DNA of 64,000 nt, taken from assembly GCA_014529385.2 (NCBI GenBank), contig CM043965.1:67143690-67207689 (forward strand), in the 5' to 3' direction. The DNA is from Adiantum capillus-veneris (lineage: Eukaryota > Streptophyta > Polypodiopsida > Polypodiales > Pteridaceae). Shown piece after piece: positions 40,476 through 52,310 of this stretch. The notes under the pieces are model-generated. The model was not told where the DNA came from and made no database searches. It saw only the letters and a list, made by a program, of their open reading frames with translations. The position numbers and the translations under genes were made by a program. Numbering within the stretch: the stretch's first letter is position 1; each line of letters opens with the position of its first letter.

Positions 40476-41099
40476 TGTTAAGGCGGTTACGCCGCTAGCG
40501 GAAGCTAAATAGCGAGAACTCAACCAACAACAGAATTTGTCAGACGAGGACGGAGCTTGACCCGCAGGCGCATGGAAACAACTAGGTGGGTGTCAAATCA
40601 CCTACTCGACCTTCTAATGACAATCACTACCAAGGAAATCAAATCTAAGTTCTAAAATACGCAAGTGACTGAAATCCGTACTACGAACGATTGCTATACG
40701 AAACAGGATCTAGAATCATCGAATCGATCTCAAACTCAAGGGGAAGTCTATACACTAGGTAAGAATAACACCCTAAAGACTTGAACTGCAAAATCAACCT
40801 ATAACCACTCCGTGCGGTAAACGCGTATGAAGACAGGCCGAAAATTACAGGTGATCGAAACTTGACCCCGATGGTACCAATGTGTAGCTCTACTCGTTGT
40901 GGTTCTATAGATATGTTGCACGCTCTATTCCGACATACGAGTTGGAAGAAAACTCACACCGAAGCTCGTAGGAACTTACCACACATAGAAGCCGATAGCG
41001 CGCACTCTTGGTATCTGTGCGTAGCTCTCACCGTTGCTAACACAATGGTGGTGTCGCTTCTCCAATGGCGGCCCCGTAGCTCGCGTAGCAAGGAGATAA

Positions 41100-41142
<43 letters not shown>

Positions 41143-41427
41143 ACACAGTCACGGCGCTCAAAACTCACTTTGATTAATAATTGAATCTCCTTTAGGTTAC
41201 AAAACTTTGGCTTATATACCTCAGCCTTGGAGGTGAGAACATCTCTAATTATTTACATCAGCAGATGAAATTACGTCGGAATTACAAGCTGGAAACTCAA
41301 TTGAGTCCCGTTACTTAATGAATGGCTCAAATCAAAATTAATGTCGGAAAGACATTTATTACAATCAATGGTTACAAAATGATGGGTGTGAGCAAAAATG
41401 CGGGTGTGATCCTCTGCTGGCTCAACA
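40476..41427 (-). repeat. Gyp2 LTR copy 3 (5' LTR)
   Basis: 952 bp. Minus-strand TATA (TATATAAG, 41211-41218), CT tract near 41101-41140. ACGCGTATGAAGAC at 40821-40834 resembles the right half of the Gyp2 palindrome (12 of 14); it is also in the other LTRs at 21679 and 22685. Confidence 0.93.
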
Positions 41428-41432
41428 GTAAA

Positions 41433-43349
41433 CAAACTTGAAATTGACAACTTTAGAAATACTCTTCAATACCAAAAATTGAACTACTTCTATCGAGCTT
41501 ATACAACTACTCGTTTCTTATGGTGCCTAGCTTTCCATTTAGGAAGCTAGAAGGTCGTCCTATAATTTATGAGTCTTCGAGATTTTCATTAAAGCTCGCT
41601 TTGGGGATAAAATGATATCTAGAGCTTTCCATTAAAGCTTGGAAGAGAGGATTATAACCATACTTCCTACTGTAAAGAGACATGCAAACCCTAAGCTTGA
41701 TTACCATAATGAGATCAAACCTTTCTCTCTTTAATGAGACAAGGTTTCCATGGAAGCTTAACCCTAATCACACAAGGTCACCATAGAAGCTAAACCCTAA
41801 ATTGCAAGCTTGTCTTTCAGTGCAAAGTTACCATCAAAGCTTAGCTTAAGGATGAAAATCTACCTTTGCAGCTTAACTTAATGATGTATAGATACTCTTA
41901 GCACTTAACCTTAATTGCGAGGTTACCATTAAAGCTTAAACCTAAAATACAAGGTAGTCACTAAAGCTTACACCTAAGTGCAAAGTTACCATTAATGCTT
42001 AGCTTAAGGATGCAAACCTACCTTTGAAACTTAACTTAATGATGCATAGATACTCTTAGCACTTAACCCTAATTGCGAGGTTACCATTAAAGATTAAACC
42101 TAAAATAAAAGGTAGTCACTAAAGCTTACACCTAAGTGCAAAGTTACCATTAAAGCTTAGCTTAATGATGCAAATCTACCTTTGAAGATTAACTTAATGA
42201 TACAAAACTACCATTAAGACTTAACCCTAATTCCAAAGTTACCATGAAGCTTAAACATATAATACAAGGTAGTCACTAAAGCTTACACCTGAGTGCAAAG
42301 TTATCATTAAAGCTTGGCTTAAGAGTGCAAATCTACCTTTGAAGCTTAACTTAATGATGGATAACTACCATTAATACTTAACCCTAATTCCAAGGTTACC
42401 ATTAAATCTTAAACCTAAAATGATGCACATAAACCTTCCTAGTTTTAAAACACATGGTTTCGGTTAATTAATCCTTCTAGAAGTGAAGATTACCTCCTCT
42501 AAACAAGAGGGAAGTGGGGTTGAAGTCCTTCTTGAAGAGATGTGAGGCTCAAGGAAGAAGGAAAGGGATTTAGGATGAAGAGGAAGGAGAGAGGAGCTTC
42601 TTCACAAAACCCTCAAGGGTTTGGCCTTCAAGAGAGTTGAGAGAGCAAGAGCAAGGTTTAATGGAAACCTTGATTTACTTAAGCATAATCTTGAGCATGG
42701 CAAGTATGCAAGTAGATGAGCAATGTGTGTAAAATTACAAGAGGAGGGGGTGCTTATATAGGAAATGGTGGAAATTCTTATTGGACTCCTATTCTCTTCT
42801 CAATTCCTATTGGACCCCGATTCTCTTCTCAATTCCTATTGGACCCCGATTCTCTTCTCAATTCTTATTGGACCCCAATTTCTTCTCAATTCCTATTGGA
42901 TCCCAATTCTCTTCTAAATTCTTATTGCACCCCAATTTCTTCTCAATTCCTATTGGACTCCAATTGTCTTCTAAATATTTATTGGACCCTAATTTCTTCT
43001 TAATCCCTATTGGACCCCAATTCTCTTCTTAATTCTAATTGGACCCCAATTTCTTCTCCATTTCTATCTCTTAACTTTATCTTCCAATCAAGTTAATCCC
43101 TTTTTCTTCCAGTTCTCGATCTAGATCAGTTCCCACGCGGCTTTTGATGAAGAAGTATAGAAATAATCCTTATCTTTTTGGAAAAATAGAGGGATGACAT
43201 AATTTCTGATCCGGAATATCCTTGTCTTTTCATTCTGGAGTAAAGTCTCGTTGTCCGCATGACTTCTTTGTCGGTCTTGTTTTTTTCTAAATTATTTTCC
43301 AGGCTGAAAAAGTTCTGAATGGCTCTATGGTTTAGGGAGGGATCTTACA
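41433..43349 (-). repeat. Gyp1 5' LTR, outer part
   Basis: Continues the LTR after Gyp2. Contains the 158-bp minisatellite (41820-42440), TATA at 42754-42761 and a CCAAT array (about 42775-43065, about 10 units), ending ATCTTACA. Confidence 0.88.
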
Positions 43350-43351
43350 AG

Positions 43352-43876
43352 AAGCTTCTGGGTGGCAATGACAAGAAAGTAAAGAATTGGCTGGAGAACA
43401 ATGAGGGGACATCACTTCAGCCCCTTCGTCTTGACAATGTCGGGGCAAGTCAGAAAAGTGGGCAAAATGCTCTCTTTTTTGGCAGCACTTCTCTCGTTAG
43501 TGCCTCCTTCATAAGCCAGCAAGTAAAAGCACAGGTGGAGGAGATTCTAGATGCATTAAAGGTTTTGAACACAACATTGGATAATGTGAGAGTAGAGCTA
43601 CAAGACAGGAACCAAAATATGTGGAAGATACAAGGGACATCTTCAGCTGCGACACTGCTTTAGGGAAAATTGCAGGAGCTCCAGATATTGCGATCCAGCA
43701 TGAAGGGAGTTGTCGATATTGATCCCATTTTTTTGGTGATTAAATGCAAGATGACTGTTGTAACTAGTGCACTCACAGCTCTTGGGGACGATGCAAGCAA
43801 CTCGAACATAAGAGATGAGGTGGATCGTCTGAAGGTATGTGTTGACCAAGTCAAGGCAAGATTTTTGTTTATGTGA
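43352..43876 (+). pseudogene. Unidentified ORF fragment beside Gyp1
   Basis: Open from the LTR border to a TAG at 43661-43663, then open again to 43876 in the same direction. Hydrophilic and helical, with a VKAQVEEILDALKVLN-like heptad stretch. No recognised domain. Gyp1 probably interrupted the original gene, whose 5' part is not identifiable here. Confidence 0.3.
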
Positions 43877-43879
43877 TAA

Positions 43880-44640
43880 TGCCCTAGGTACTTGACATGG
43901 TACTCTCTTCTATTTAGGCGGTTTTTTTTGTCATGCCAACTATTTCTGTTTATGTGGTAATGCCCTAGGTACTTAACATGTTACTCTCTTCTATTTAGGT
44001 GGTTGTTTTTGTCATGCCATCTATTTCTATTATGGTGCTAAGTGTCCAACCTACCTAGTTTTTTCTAATGTGGGGTTCTTTTGTGACATGGGTATTTTTC
44101 TGTTAGGTGGTAGAGTCCAAGGTAATTTATATGGTAGTTTTCTCTTTTTTTATACTTTGGTTTTGCACTCATGTTTAGTTCTATCATGGTAATAGCTCCC
44201 AAGGTACTTCGCATGGTAGTTTCTTTTAACATGGCTCTCTTTTTGTTACGGTGACATTGACCAAGTACTTTTCCATGGTGGTTTTTTTTGCTATGGGTGT
44301 TTGTTTTTTCCATGGAAGTTTGACTATTATTGTGGTACTTGTCATGGTATTTTTTTCTACCATGACAGGTGCAGGAGTCATGGCTATTTTTCCAAGTATC
44401 ATGTATGGCCCAAATGCCTATCATGGTACTTCTTTTGATCATGGTGGTTTTTTTTTCATGGCAGTATTTTCTGTTATGGTACTTTTCTTTTGCTATGGTT
44501 GTAGTGCCCAAGGTACTTTTCTACTTTCCATGGTATATGTCATACCTTAGAGTTTTTTTGAAAAGCCATCTCTATTATGGTGGCAGTTCCCAAGGTACTT
44601 TTTCATGGTTTTTTCTGCTATGGTTGATTGTTTCTTTAGG
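43880..44640. repeat. Left GTAC-box repeat array, part 1
   Basis: Degenerate units of roughly 85 bp with GTGCCCAAGGTACTT, CATGGTA and TTTTTT blocks; the first two units (from about 43876 and 43955) are nearly identical. Open frames across it on both strands are products of the repeats. Confidence 0.75.
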
Positions 44641-44642
44641 GA

Positions 44643-45547
44643 TGTGGGACGGGTGTCTAACCTCACTCCTATCTTATTGCAGAGATAGCGAGAACCACGA
44701 ATAAATTGTCAATCCATGGGACGAAGTTGACTCGACTAGTGCATAGAGGCTACAAGAGGTTGTCAATCTCTTGGAAAACAACAAACAACTCACATCTAAC
44801 TCAGGCTACATTCAAATGACTGAAATCACCAAAAGCCAATCGCTCATCGACAAACAAATCACATCCGTTACAACATCAAACGACATCCAAATGTTACAAA
44901 ACTTCTAGTACATGTTTATAACACCTAATCACACATGCTTATGGTCTCAAATCTCACTTTAGGTCAAGTGCAAAAATCACAATTATTAACAGCAGTGAGT
45001 TTTTGACCTAGTCGTTTTCGACCCAGAATGTATCTAAATGCTTAGCAATGGTGCCCCAATACCCCGCCTATACTTAGTTTTTAATTTTGAAGTGTAAATT
45101 CCTACTTATGATGAGATTAGGCCGCAGGTTGACAACGCCAAAAGCTATGAAATATCATGAAATGCTTACGTCAATGCGTAGAGCTCTTACCTGCGGTTGC
45201 AACAGACGCGACTGCAATGTGACAACGAGGGAGGGAGTAGGAAGCGCGAGAAGGAGAGAAGTGAGCACCGTTAGCTCACGTTATGTTTCTATTATCCAAA
45301 ATATTATAAAAAACTTATAAAAATTGGCTTTTATACCTTAGCCAAGGTTTTTGGTGGTCAAAACTAATAATCTGGGAGCTCTAACTAAAGACATGTTGAT
45401 ACAATCTGGAAGCTTGTAGCCCTGACTCATAAATTACAATCTTTATCCGGAAAATAGGAGTTACAATATTCCCAATTCATTAAAATAATAAGTGTTTTTA
45501 CAATGAAAGCTCCGAAAAATGTGATCCGAGTTAGCTTGCTGCTAACA
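44643..45547 (-). mobile_element. Solo LTR of the Gyp4 family
   Basis: 905 bp, matching the Gyp4 LTR (61784-62661) from GTCTAACCTCACTCC to TTAGCTTGCTGCTA. Ends TGTGGG and CTAACA. Flanks AGGGA (44638-44642) and AAGGA (45548-45552) look like a target duplication with one change. No internal sequence remains, as expected from LTR-LTR recombination. Confidence 0.82.
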
Positions 45548-45548
45548 A

Positions 45549-45960
45549 AGGAAGTTTGTTTGCTATGGTGGTTGTGCCCAAGGTACTTGTAAAGGTAGTT
45601 TTTTCTACCAAGGTGGTTGTAGGATCATTGCTGATTATTGTGTAGTGCCCAAGGTACCTATCATTGTACTTTGTTTTTGGTCATGGTGGCTTTTTTTATC
45701 ATGAGAGTCTTTCCTGTTATGGTAATAGCCTTTGCCTTGATGTTTTTAATGGAATGGTAGTTTTCTGTTATGGTGGTAGTGTCCAAGGTACTTTTCTACC
45801 TGGCATGATATTTTTCATCGCCTTGGTGGTTTTTTTGGAGTGCCAGTTATTTTGTTACGTGGCAGTGTCCAAAGTACTTTTTTATGGTAGTTTTTTTTTT
45901 GTTAAAGGTACTTGCCATGGTACTTTGGGCTATAATGGTTCTTCTCATATCTAATCCCTG
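45549..45960. repeat. Left GTAC-box repeat array, part 2
   Basis: Continuation of the array after the solo LTR, same units. Confidence 0.7.
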
Positions 45961-46068
45961 TGGGCGTTTTGTTCTTCATTTGTCATGCAAAAAGAAGTGA
46001 ATGACTTGGAAGTATCAGCGAGTACGTGTGTGTAACAAATCAACTTTTGTGAGAGCATGTTGGATTAG

Positions 46069-47045
46069 GTGAAGGCTAGTGACACAATGTTACTGCTTTG
46101 GACAACTGGTCAGCACTTGACCCACTTGCAGGCTATAGTCTCTTTTCTAGGACTATGTGCCGCATGTGATCTTGCATTTATGGCTTCCCATGTGGTTTGT
46201 GTATACATGCTAGCATGCAGTCATGCATACCATGCCCTATGTTTTGATGCCTGGCTTGGATCAGAGACGGTATGTGCGGACGCCTCTTTTAAGAGGAGTA
46301 TTCTAAATTCACTTAAATCAATGCTACTGCATACATGTTGGTTGCCGTTGCTCCAAATCTCATATAAATCCAAGAACTGTTCAGGTTGCCTTCAAGTATC
46401 TGTTGATTGCACAAGCCTGAACTACACTCATGTGCTTGCAAGTTCTGGCTATATTCCTTGTGTGGCGCCGATATAGGATGACGTGCCAAAGGTTGTGCTA
46501 CAAGCTACTCCTGAAGCCCATAGTGTGGACTCCAGTGAGGGTACTCCATCTGTGAAGGTAGACCCCCCCTGTAAGGACAACAGAAGTTGAGCCACAACCA
46601 AGCAAAAGCAGTCCAAAGGAAGATGCAACGGCTGACATGCGGAGGCAATAACGCAAGAGGGAGTGGATGCAGTACAACACATGGTAGCTGGTGATGAGAA
46701 TCTAGATTCTCCCATCTTTCTTAGTAACATGGTGAAGGTGTCAAAGAAGTGCAAGAAAAACGGCGATGATAAGTGGTAATGGTATTGGACTTGTCAACTT
46801 CTAGGCAATGTCTGCATGGGGCTGATGTGTTGTTTCATAACATAGGTGGACCTTCCAAAAAGAATAGACCTTCGGAGAACACACATTCAAAGCAACATGC
46901 TCAACATGTAGATGGAGATATGGGAGAGAGGGAAGCACCCAAATCACCTCCTGACGTGAAGAAGACTCCGAGAAAGAGTACTCCCCTCCACAATCCTTCT
47001 AATGTTTCCCACCCTCCCAAGCCTCGAGTTTGCAAGAAATTGTGA
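46069..47045 (+). other. Unidentified ORF fragments
   Basis: Frames at 46069-46476 (cysteine-rich, hydrophobic) and 46773-47045 (basic, Ser/Pro-rich, KKTPRKSTP) lie upstream of the FCP1-like fragment on the same strand. They may be exons or decayed parts of one gene; no domain recognised. Confidence 0.2.
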
Positions 47046-47324
47046 CTCTTCAATTGTAATACAAGAATCTATGATTCTTGATTTTGAATGCAAAAGAAAC
47101 TTTTTTGTCGGCTTCTATGTTTTTGTCGCTTTTATGTTTCATAAGCGCAGTGTCTATGTTTTTGTCGCTTTTATGTCAAATATTGCCTCGTGTTTATTTT
47201 TCAATGTTGAATGTTGTCTTTTACAGAGCATCCAAAGGAAAAGGGCACCCTCAAGCTGCCTGTAAAGGAAATCATCATCATCAGAGATCTCCCATAGTAC
47301 GTTCCCCCAGCTATCTCCTCCTTG

Positions 47325-47935
47325 CCATATGACGATCCAACCCGACCAGCCCTCATATTAGATCTTAATGGTGTACTTTGTCTTACATGTAGACCTGATC
47401 AGTATGACCCTTCGTTTGTCCCCGATATTAAGGCTACATCATTTGTCAAGCATGAGGAGGCGGATAACAGGTACCTGCTTATTCCAAAAGATGCTCAAGA
47501 TTTCATTGCATGGCCTGTGACATGGGCAAATGTCTACATATGGAGCAGTACAATGCTAAGCAGAGTGGGCTCAAGAATTCAAAGATGTTTTCCCAAGGTT
47601 CATAGCTATATTAGTGGATAGGCTGACAACAGTTATGTGATGTGGGCAGTTACTGTTTTGGTGGTGGAAGACCAACATTTTTCAAGGTACTGTAGAAGTT
47701 TTTGGCAAAGTTGCAGCGGTATGATACCTGCAATGTCCTTTTAATTGACAACAGTTCCTATAAATGTCATAATTATCCTTATGGTACTTACATCATAGTG
47801 CCTGGTATTGAGCACCGCTCCAACCAATCCTTGTCAAAAGATCTAAAGGCCTGACTGGAAGGGTGGCAACATGCTACAATTTGCCGTGCCTTGGCGGACT
47901 CATTCAACAAATCAAAACCTACTGATGACGACAAG
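47325..47935 (+). pseudogene. FCP1/NIF-like HAD phosphatase fragment (broken)
   Basis: RPALILDLNGVLC near 47350 matches the first HAD motif of FCP1-like proteins, but with Asn where the second Asp of D-x-D is expected, as in some plant FCP1-like proteins. FIAWPVTWANVYIWSSTML follows (the WSS motif), and LLIDNSSYKCHNYP near 47740 is the C-terminal motif region. Stops at about 47619 and 47852 and a frame change interrupt it. Either a captured host fragment or an accessory gene of the DNA transposon. Confidence 0.6.
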
Positions 47936-48359
47936 TATGTATTCACAGCAATTGCAAAAGGGTTTGAAAAGACATCGTATGATGTGTACTTATGTGGGCC
48001 GCAGCTCATTCCCACAGAGTGCAAGCGACGATGACGTTCCTTGCTTTTTTTTGGATGACAGATCCTTTATGTACCTTTTGTAACTAAACTAAACCCGAGG
48101 CAGAACCTTGTATGTTTATATGCTACTTCCCATGTGGAAACCAATTTTTTGGCTTCATTTTGATTGCCATTGTAACTCATGTAATGACTTGATGTCAAAT
48201 TGATGAAGATGTAATATATTCCTTTTGGTTGGATGCGTTGTCTTTGTGTCCCAGCATTGAAGTGTTATTTTTTTTATTCAAGTAGTTTAAGACTGTTGAA
48301 GTGTCCTAGCATTGAAGTGTTATTTTTTTGATTCTATTATTGTTTCCTAGTTTAAGACA

Positions 48360-49060
48360 GTTTCCTACAGAAACCACTTGTGGACTACCTGTAAGGTACT
48401 TTGGGTTGCATACAAAAACATAACATATTGTTATGTACAGAAACCATCTGAGGACTACCTGTAAGGTACTTTGGGCTGGCATACAAAAACTTTTACAAGT
48501 CCTTGTTTCCTAAATAGTTTAAGACCGTTTCCACCTGTGAACTACCTATAAGGTACTTTGGGATGGCAGACCTATAAAGTACCTATAAGGTACTTTGGAC
48601 TGGCTGACCAAACCTTTTTCAAGTGCTTGTTTCCTACATATTTTAATAAATAGTTTCCTACAGAAACCACCTGAGGACTACCTATAAGGTACTTTGGGCT
48701 GCCGTACAAAAAACTTTTATATGTGCCTCTTTCCTTCATAATTTCACAGACAGTTTCCTACAAAAACCACTGTAGACTTTCTTTAAGGTACTTTGTGCTG
48801 ACAGAGCTATAAAGTACCTATGAGGTACTTTGGGATGGCATACAAAATGTTTTACAAGTGCTTGTTATCTACAAATCTTAACATATAGAAACCACCAGAG
48901 GACTACCTTAAAGGTACTTTGGGTTAGTAGACAAACTTTTAGAAGTGCTTGTTTTCTACATATTTTAACATAAGTGCTTGTGAACTACCTGTAAGGTACT
49001 TTAGGCTAGCAGACTGGTACTTTGTGTTCCAAAATTGAAATGCTATTTCTGTTACTCAAG
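48360..49060. repeat. Right GTAC-box repeat array, inner
   Basis: About nine copies of a unit of roughly 40-120 bp containing GGACTACCTATAAGGTACTT and TACAAAAACTTTTACAAGTG-like blocks, inverted relative to the left array. Confidence 0.8.
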
Positions 49061-49210
49061 TAGACAAAAATGTTTACAAGTGATTGTTTGGACTGGCGTG
49101 CAAGAGGTTTTGAAACCTATGATAGGCTCCTACAAAAACCACCTGTGGAATAGTTGCATGGTACTTTGAAGCTAATTACTAGTACTTCTACAAGTTACTT
49201 GGGAAGCAAC

Positions 49211-51144
49211 CTATATCACTATTGGCATACTGCTGTACACATTTTCGTATACCTCTACAGCGAGTTTGAACTTATGTGGCTCTCCTTCTAAGGGTTCCAA
49301 GGGTATCTTAATCAATCTAACCAAGTGTGATGCCAGAAGCACTTTTGGTTGACTAGCAGGCATGTAATAGATATGCTCGGCACCTTCCACTAGCTCGTAA
49401 TAGTACCCGTCAACCAAATAGCTCCCTATAGAAAGTATGTTTCCCCAGGAATCACTCAAGGCTCTTGCTGTTTTGTATTTCTCCTCTGAGCACCTCAAAA
49501 GGTAGAATTCAGCTCCATCTTCATTGGCATTGGTGGAAAAGGTATCACCAATGCATAGAGCATCACTAATTGTGTCATGGCGCCCACCATACATTGGCAT
49601 ATTTGATCCTTCGTCATCGTCACTGAAATCTTCACTTTCTGCATTGTCACCATCCAATGCCTCAAGGGTTAGATACTCCCAGTTCTCGACGTGTGTGTTG
49701 TTCAAGCATCACCTCCAATGCTGGGACATACAAAATTCACAAAAACAAGAGAGAAGTTTGCAACAACGGAGTGCACTCTTGTCACTCTTGGAGTATCCAT
49801 TGACACAATGTATTGATCGTGAGCCTTCAACTCGCTTGCAATTCCACTTCTTCTCCCTTGCCACCTCAGTTGCTTGGAGCTCCAAAAAAATCCGATTCAC
49901 CCCTGTGTGATCACTTTCATCATTAAATTTATTCTTCAAGAAGCCAACAACATCCTTTGCACACTTCATGTGCCATGCATCAAGCTTTAATTGCTCACGT
50001 ATTAAAGCCCTCTTAACAACTTCCCCTGCCCCATCATGCTCCCCTTTGCCGTGGCCCGAGGCAAAGAAACTCCACAACATTTCAATTCCAGTCAAACCGT
50101 AGTACCTAAAACAATGACCCACCGTCAATGCTGGTCAAAAAAAAAAATTTGGAAGCTTTTCATTAGAGGTGGAATAAAACCTTGTGTACCTTGACACGAA
50201 GAAGAATGGTCTAGATGACTTGAATTGAGCAGCACATCCATCTGACCACACCCAGTGCTGCTTAAAGAAGTTGAATCCCTGATTTTAAAGCCAAACATTA
50301 TGCAGTTGCAAGCGATGTTGCACAAAGAGCATGTCATGATCCTTGTCATCAAAAATGTAAAAATGTGTATATTTTAACACCTAGTCTTTCTCGTTCTCAA
50401 ATGTATGTAATGTACACCAAGATGGTGACTTGTGAAGAGTATCAATGCATTGAATGGATTTCATTTTGCTCCTTAAATGAGTAATTTTTCGCAAAGTCAG
50501 TAATAGAGACCACTACATCTCTAGGAAACCTATGAATGCAATCTTTGAACTACTGAGATTGCCACCGGGCAATAAAATTGTGTCAGATGTAAGTGGTCAA
50601 TGCTTTTGAAGAAAATATGTAAAATCCTTGCATCCCATTTCCTTCACTAGAATATCCTTGCGCTTCTTGCCTTGAGAATGGGTTGAGGCAACGTCTTCAA
50701 ACACCTTAACAGAGATTTGGACTACACTCTCAAGTGTTTCATTTGGACAACACTTTCAAGTGTTTCATTTGGACAAAGCATTAATCTCTTCGACTCACAT
50801 TGAGGACATTCTCCCTTCAAGCAATGGAACTTATGAAATGCGGAGTCCATTGGTTTTGCACATAACACACTTTTAGTCAATGTTCTTATGCTAGTGTATG
50901 TGTACATGGAAACTTCAGACTTACTTGGAGCCTCTTTTCGCAAGCATATAGCACACATGCAACCACACCCATCACTGTGCATGCCTATCTTACTATGTCT
51001 CATATGGTTGAATGCTTCCTTGAGATATATCATCTGAATATGAGCAATACAGCAGCATGTGTAATGGTCCTTCAACTTACAAACAAACCAAGGTTTCAAT
51101 CCCTCAAAACATCTGAGTGAGATCTTGATGTGTGGATATTGCAT
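49211..51144 (-). pseudogene. Transposase-like gene with GHGKG motif (broken)
   Basis: Read on the minus strand. 51144-50722: a Cys-rich N-terminal part (KPWFVCKLKDHYTCCC, then CMCAIC and CPQC motifs). About 50560-50410, out of frame with stops: FPRDVVVSITDFAKNYSF. About 50300-50230: a DGC-like block. 50128-49709: WSFFASGHGKGEHDGAG. 49705-49211: an acidic stretch, then DGYYYELVEG and a C-terminal fold. Asp in the ITDFA block, Asp near WS-DG and Asp in the GHGKG block could form a DDE/DDD triad. I recall this arrangement from uncharacterised plant proteins but cannot name the family. A 28-bp tandem duplication near 50728-50783 is another sign of decay. Confidence 0.45.
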
Positions 51145-51229
51145 TTGGAACCTCCTGTAAAGCTCTCCATGCGCAAGAAAAAATAAAACCCATCAGAGGC
51201 TCAGAATTTTTTCAAAGTAAAAGCTATGT

Positions 51230-51810
51230 AAGGTAGTCAATTACTTTTTTCTACCTCCAAAGTACCTAGAGAACCTCTTTACTGTCATGGTACTTCCATG
51301 ACTACCTTTGAAAAGAACTCTATGGTACTTTTAAGACTACCTTTGTGAGGTATTCTAGACTCTTTAAAAGATCCAAAGTACCTAAAGAGCCTCTTTACTG
51401 TCATGGTACTTCCATGGCTACCTTTGAAAGGAACTCTATGAACTTTTTGTACCTCCAAGTACCTAGAGAACCCATTTAAACTCGCATGGTACTTTCAAGA
51501 CTACCTTTGCAAGGTATTCTAGACTCTTTCAAAGATTCAAAGTACCTAAAGAGCCTTTATACTATCATGGTACTTCCATGACTACCTTTGAAAGGAACTC
51601 TATGACTTTTTTCTACCTCCAAAGGTCCTAGAGAAGCTCTTCACTCTCATGGTAAATAACTACCTCTGAAAAGAACTCTATGGCACTTTCAAGACTACCT
51701 TTGCGAGGTATTCTAGACTCTTTCAAAGATCTAGAGTACCTAAAGAGCCTTTTTACTATCATGATACTTCCATGACTACCTTTGAAAGGAACTCTATGAA
51801 TTTTCTCTAC
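51230..51810. repeat. Right GTAC-box repeat array, outer
   Basis: Units containing GTCATGGTACTTCCATGACT, GACTACCTTTG and CCAAAGTACCTAGAGAACC, repeated about four times. CATGGTACTTCCATG is itself nearly palindromic. Confidence 0.8.
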
Positions 51811-52310
51811 ATCCAAAGTTCATACCTGTTGTGAAACTTTAGGAGCATACCTGTGAATCATCAAGCAAATGTATTGGATGCTTTATGTAAGATTTTCAGC
51901 CCAATCGTTTTTGACACACATCTTTTTTGTTTGGAAACACTCTTGTCTTTGTCTGCCAAAAGGAAAAAAAAAGGTCTTTTGTCGCCCGTGTGATGGTGGA
52001 ACTTTGAGGTAGTTGATGACTACATAATTGCAAAGAAAATACGCCAGCCTCAGCCTGTTTTAACCACAAATTGGCTACTATAAATTTTCACTGATGCAAT
52101 CCAGTAAACCTGGCCATCTTGGAGTTGCTAATACACCCTGATGGATCTTCTTCACTATTCACCAACATCATGCAGATAGCTCTTTTAATCTTCAGATCCT
52201 CTTCAGACGTGGATGCTTGGACTTTAGTAATTGTGCCTCAAATATTGGATAGTATTGACTTCTCAGATGCATGATGCAAACGTCTAAAAGCTGGCAGTCC
52301 TAGAAGAAAT
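51811..52310. other. Sequence between array and Gyp3, nothing recognised
   Basis: No coding motif or repeat seen. The right border of the DNA transposon could lie here. Confidence 0.3.

Larger units (their letters stand above)
21334..41427 (-). mobile_element. Gyp2: 20-kb Ty3/gypsy element with ORF3 and three LTRs
   Basis: Flanked by the 5-bp target duplication GTAAA (21329-21333 and 41428-41432) inside the Gyp1 LTR; the empty site is preserved in the left Gyp1 LTR near 13516. On the minus strand: LTR (40476-41427), tRNA-Asp primer site, leader with palindromes, gag-pol, spacer with palindromes, ORF3, PPT, LTR (22340-23315), a 44-bp mini-internal, and a further LTR (21334-22295). Outer LTRs differ by only three substitutions that I count plus CT length, and both large ORFs are open, so the insertion is young. 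The Asp primer is typical of Athila-type elements, but the RT motifs do not look like classic Athila. Confidence 0.92.
12440..43349 (-). mobile_element. Gyp1: decayed Ty3/gypsy element with LTRs over 3 kb, split by Gyp2
   Basis: The left LTR (12440-15513) matches the right LTR (19513-21333 plus 41433-43349), which Gyp2 interrupts. The 4-kb internal part has a Met-type primer site at its right end and remnants of RNase H and integrase at its left, so it reads on the minus strand. Protease, RT and gag are not recognisable. The left LTR lacks about 737 bp at its outer end, so no target duplication can be checked. The integrase resembles chromovirus-type plant gypsy elements, but the lineage is not settled. 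Confidence 0.85.
43350..52310. mobile_element. Probable large DNA transposon with GTAC-centred arrays
   Basis: Arrays of short units built round AAGGTACTTT occupy 43880-44640, 45549-45960, 48360-49060 and 51230-51810. Left units read GCCCAAGGTACTTT while units at 48360-49060 read AAGGTACTTTGGGC, so the arms are largely inverted relative to each other, as subterminal repeats of DNA transposons are. Between them lie a minus-strand transposase-like pseudogene and plus-strand gene fragments. I could not find terminal inverted repeats or a target duplication, so borders are uncertain and the class is unassigned. Confidence 0.4.

Noticed and set aside
44065-44704. Overlapping frames of 99-148 residues on both strands
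   Set aside because: They arise from the GTAC-box repeats and show no conserved domain; composition follows the repeat.
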